Assembly (NCBI GenBank): GCA_013042035.1
Contig: JABDQX010000003.1
Location: 1-16,759, forward strand
DNA: 16,759 nt
Direction of reading: 5' to 3'
Source of the DNA: Gammaproteobacteria bacterium
GTDB taxonomy: Bacteria; Pseudomonadota; Gammaproteobacteria; HK1
Each line of letters begins with the position of its first letter. Within the stretch, counting starts at the first letter, position 1. The notes beneath the pieces were generated by a model that saw nothing but the letters and a program-made list of their open reading frames with translations, was not told the origin of the DNA and made no database searches. This document shows, piece by piece, positions 16,124 through 16,759 of the stretch. The translations under genes and the position numbers were made by a program.

Positions 16124-16389
16124 CGGATCCATTTATAATCCTTGGCGTTGATGAAACTGCCACGAAAAAAGAGATTATGCTGGCGGTGGCCGATGCGCTG
16201 CGTGATGGTCGGCATAATGCAAAAACCATTGCCGCAGCGCAAAAAATGTTATTCAATCCGCTGACGCGCGCTCAGGCGGTATTCCGTTACCGAGTCGATT
16301 TTGGTCCCTATGCCGTATCGGCGCCACAGGTACCGGTGGACAGTGAGAATCGGCGTCCGCAGCTTGTGCGTTTGATTATTTCTCCCTAA
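16120..16389 (+). CDS. Small J-domain-like protein lacking the HPD motif
   Basis: An 89-residue protein. The first 60 residues have the layout of a J domain: DPFIILGVDETATKKEI resembles helix I and the following turn of DnaJ (DYYEVLGV...ASDEEIKKA). A helix follows, then a loop with a histidine (GRHNAKT), a helix IAAAQKMLFNP, and TRAQAVFRYRVDF at the place of the usual DPEKRAxYD. The loop that should read HPD reads HNA, so the tripeptide that triggers Hsp70 ATPase is absent. A short tail with no zinc or client-binding domain completes it. ATGA overlap with the TPR-like gene implies coupled translation. I rate J-like descent as likely from pattern and context, not proven; a structure prediction would settle it. 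Confidence 0.7.
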   Translation: MTDPFIILGVDETATKKEIMLAVADALRDGRHNAKTIAAAQKMLFNPLTRAQAVFRYRVDFGPYAVSAPQVPVDSENRRPQLVRLIISP

Positions 16390-16432
16390 ATCATCATTCT
16401 GACATCTTTGTGGGATAAACCACTTTTTCCCT

Positions 16433-16449
16433 GCCCCGTGCAGTGGGGC
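16433..16449 (+). promoter_or_regulatory. small GC hairpin in the J-like/GrpE-like gap
   Basis: GCCCC (16433-16437) pairs with GGGGC (16445-16449) around the seven-base loop GTGCAGT. There is no T tract after it, so it is not a standard terminator. It stands directly before a second, longer hairpin and may fold with it as part of a leader for the GrpE-like gene. Confidence 0.4.
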
Positions 16450-16455
16450 CATATA

Positions 16456-16491
16456 ATTTTGCTCCGCATGATTTCTCGGAGCAAAATCATG
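16456..16491 (+). promoter_or_regulatory. two mutually exclusive hairpins upstream of the GrpE-like gene
   Basis: Stem 1: ATTTTGCTCCG (16456-16466) pairs perfectly with CGGAGCAAAAT (16477-16487) across a ten-base loop, burying the GGAG at 16478-16481. Stem 2: CATGATTT (16467-16474) pairs perfectly with AAATCATG (16484-16491), leaving that GGAG in the loop. The two stems share 16484-16487, so they cannot form together. Inference: an RNA switch or thermometer controlling ribosome access, or alternatively a simple palindromic repeat. Confidence 0.45.
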
Positions 16492-16494
16492 TAG
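16489..16494 (+). other. AUG-UAG start-stop pair with strong ribosome binding site
   Basis: ATG is followed at once by TAG, and GGAG stands seven bases before the ATG. This is the best-spaced ribosome binding site in the gap, yet it serves a frame of one codon. The presumed TTG start of the GrpE-like gene follows ten bases after the TAG, in another frame. Such start-stop pairs can hold ribosomes or feed reinitiation; that role here is inference. Confidence 0.35.
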
Positions 16495-16504
16495 AGCAAA
16501 ATTC

Positions 16505-16759
16505 TTGAGCAAACAGCACCTCAATGACAAACTGATTACCTTTCAACGGACTATCATCGACCTGGAAGGTGCCTTACGAGAAGAAAAGAAACGGGCATCG
16601 GAAAGCGAAGATGAAATCTTCCTGGCGCTGTGCACGGTGCTCGATTCTTTTGAAAATATTTTCAATAGCATGGCGGAAAAGGAAAGCAATCTGGATAAGA
16701 CCGGTCGCCGAATGCTCAAAAGCTTTCAGGCCATCCACCGCAAGCTTATACGCATCTTG
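16505..16759 (+). CDS. GrpE-like nucleotide exchange factor, partial (runs off window end)
   Basis: Only the first 85 codons are in the window and the frame is still open at 16759. Visible: a charged helix (RTIIDLEGALREEKKRASES) that would be the GrpE long coiled-coil helix, followed by LALCTVLDSFENIFNSMAEK. That stretch resembles the GrpE four-helix region (E. coli ELLPVIDSLDRAL). Next is MLKSFQAIHRKLIRIL, resembling the GrpE helix before its beta domain. GrpE releases ADP from DnaK, so the protein would fit as exchange factor of the Hsp70 at the start of the cluster. The frame is closed by a TGA at 16469, and the only reasonable start after it is the TTG at 16505, with a weak AGAG eight bases upstream. 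Identity depends on the unseen C-terminal half. Confidence 0.68.
   Translation, partial: MSKQHLNDKLITFQRTIIDLEGALREEKKRASESEDEIFLALCTVLDSFENIFNSMAEKESNLDKTGRRMLKSFQAIHRKLIRIL

Noticed and set aside
16410..16428. Intrinsic terminator after the J-like gene (GTGG-GATAAA-CCAC followed by five T)
   Set aside because: A four-base stem is too weak to call, and a terminator here would cut off the GrpE-like gene unless it has its own promoter. It is worth recalling only if transcripts end there.

Overview
The window looks like chromosomal DNA of a gammaproteobacterium. The evidence is an RNase E whose catalytic half closely follows the enterobacterial enzyme, an Mpl muropeptide ligase, a TsaC-type YrdC protein and an FtsY with a long N-terminal A domain. 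I cannot name the genus. There is no phage, plasmid, tRNA, rRNA or CRISPR signal.

Layout. (1) 1-3837, minus strand: four closely packed genes, read right to left. They are a PlsC-type lysophosphatidate acyltransferase, a NYN nuclease fused to a cold-shock domain, the tRNA t6A enzyme TsaC, and the SRP receptor FtsY. Gaps of about 20 to 70 bases suggest one transcript. (2) 3838-4101: an intergenic stretch with a roughly 100-base element bounded by matched inverted repeats, possibly a MITE. (3) 4102-6336, plus strand: a stand-alone GlgX-type glycogen debranching enzyme with no other glg gene nearby. (4) 6434-10326, minus strand: rne followed 32 bases later by mpl. (5) 10327-10966: a 640-base divergent intergenic region with tandem 13-base repeats and several small palindromes. 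(6) 10967-16759, plus strand: a five-gene chaperone-like cluster cut by the window end.

The cluster in (6) is the most interesting part. It encodes an Hsp70 with an intact-looking ATPase domain and a four-cysteine zinc ribbon inserted between the ATPase domain and the substrate-binding domain. Next come a small membrane protein with its own N-terminal zinc ribbon and a coiled coil, a 724-residue helical-repeat (TPR-like) protein, an 89-residue J-like protein that has lost the HPD tripeptide, and a GrpE-like protein. The first four overlap by 1, 44 and 4 bases, so they are probably translated together. My inference is a dedicated, membrane-associated Hsp70 machine that parallels DnaK-DnaJ-GrpE but has lost or replaced the canonical J contact. 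I do not recognise it as a named system. The 115 bases before the GrpE-like gene hold two mutually exclusive hairpins and an AUG-UAG start-stop pair, which may set the dose of the exchange factor.
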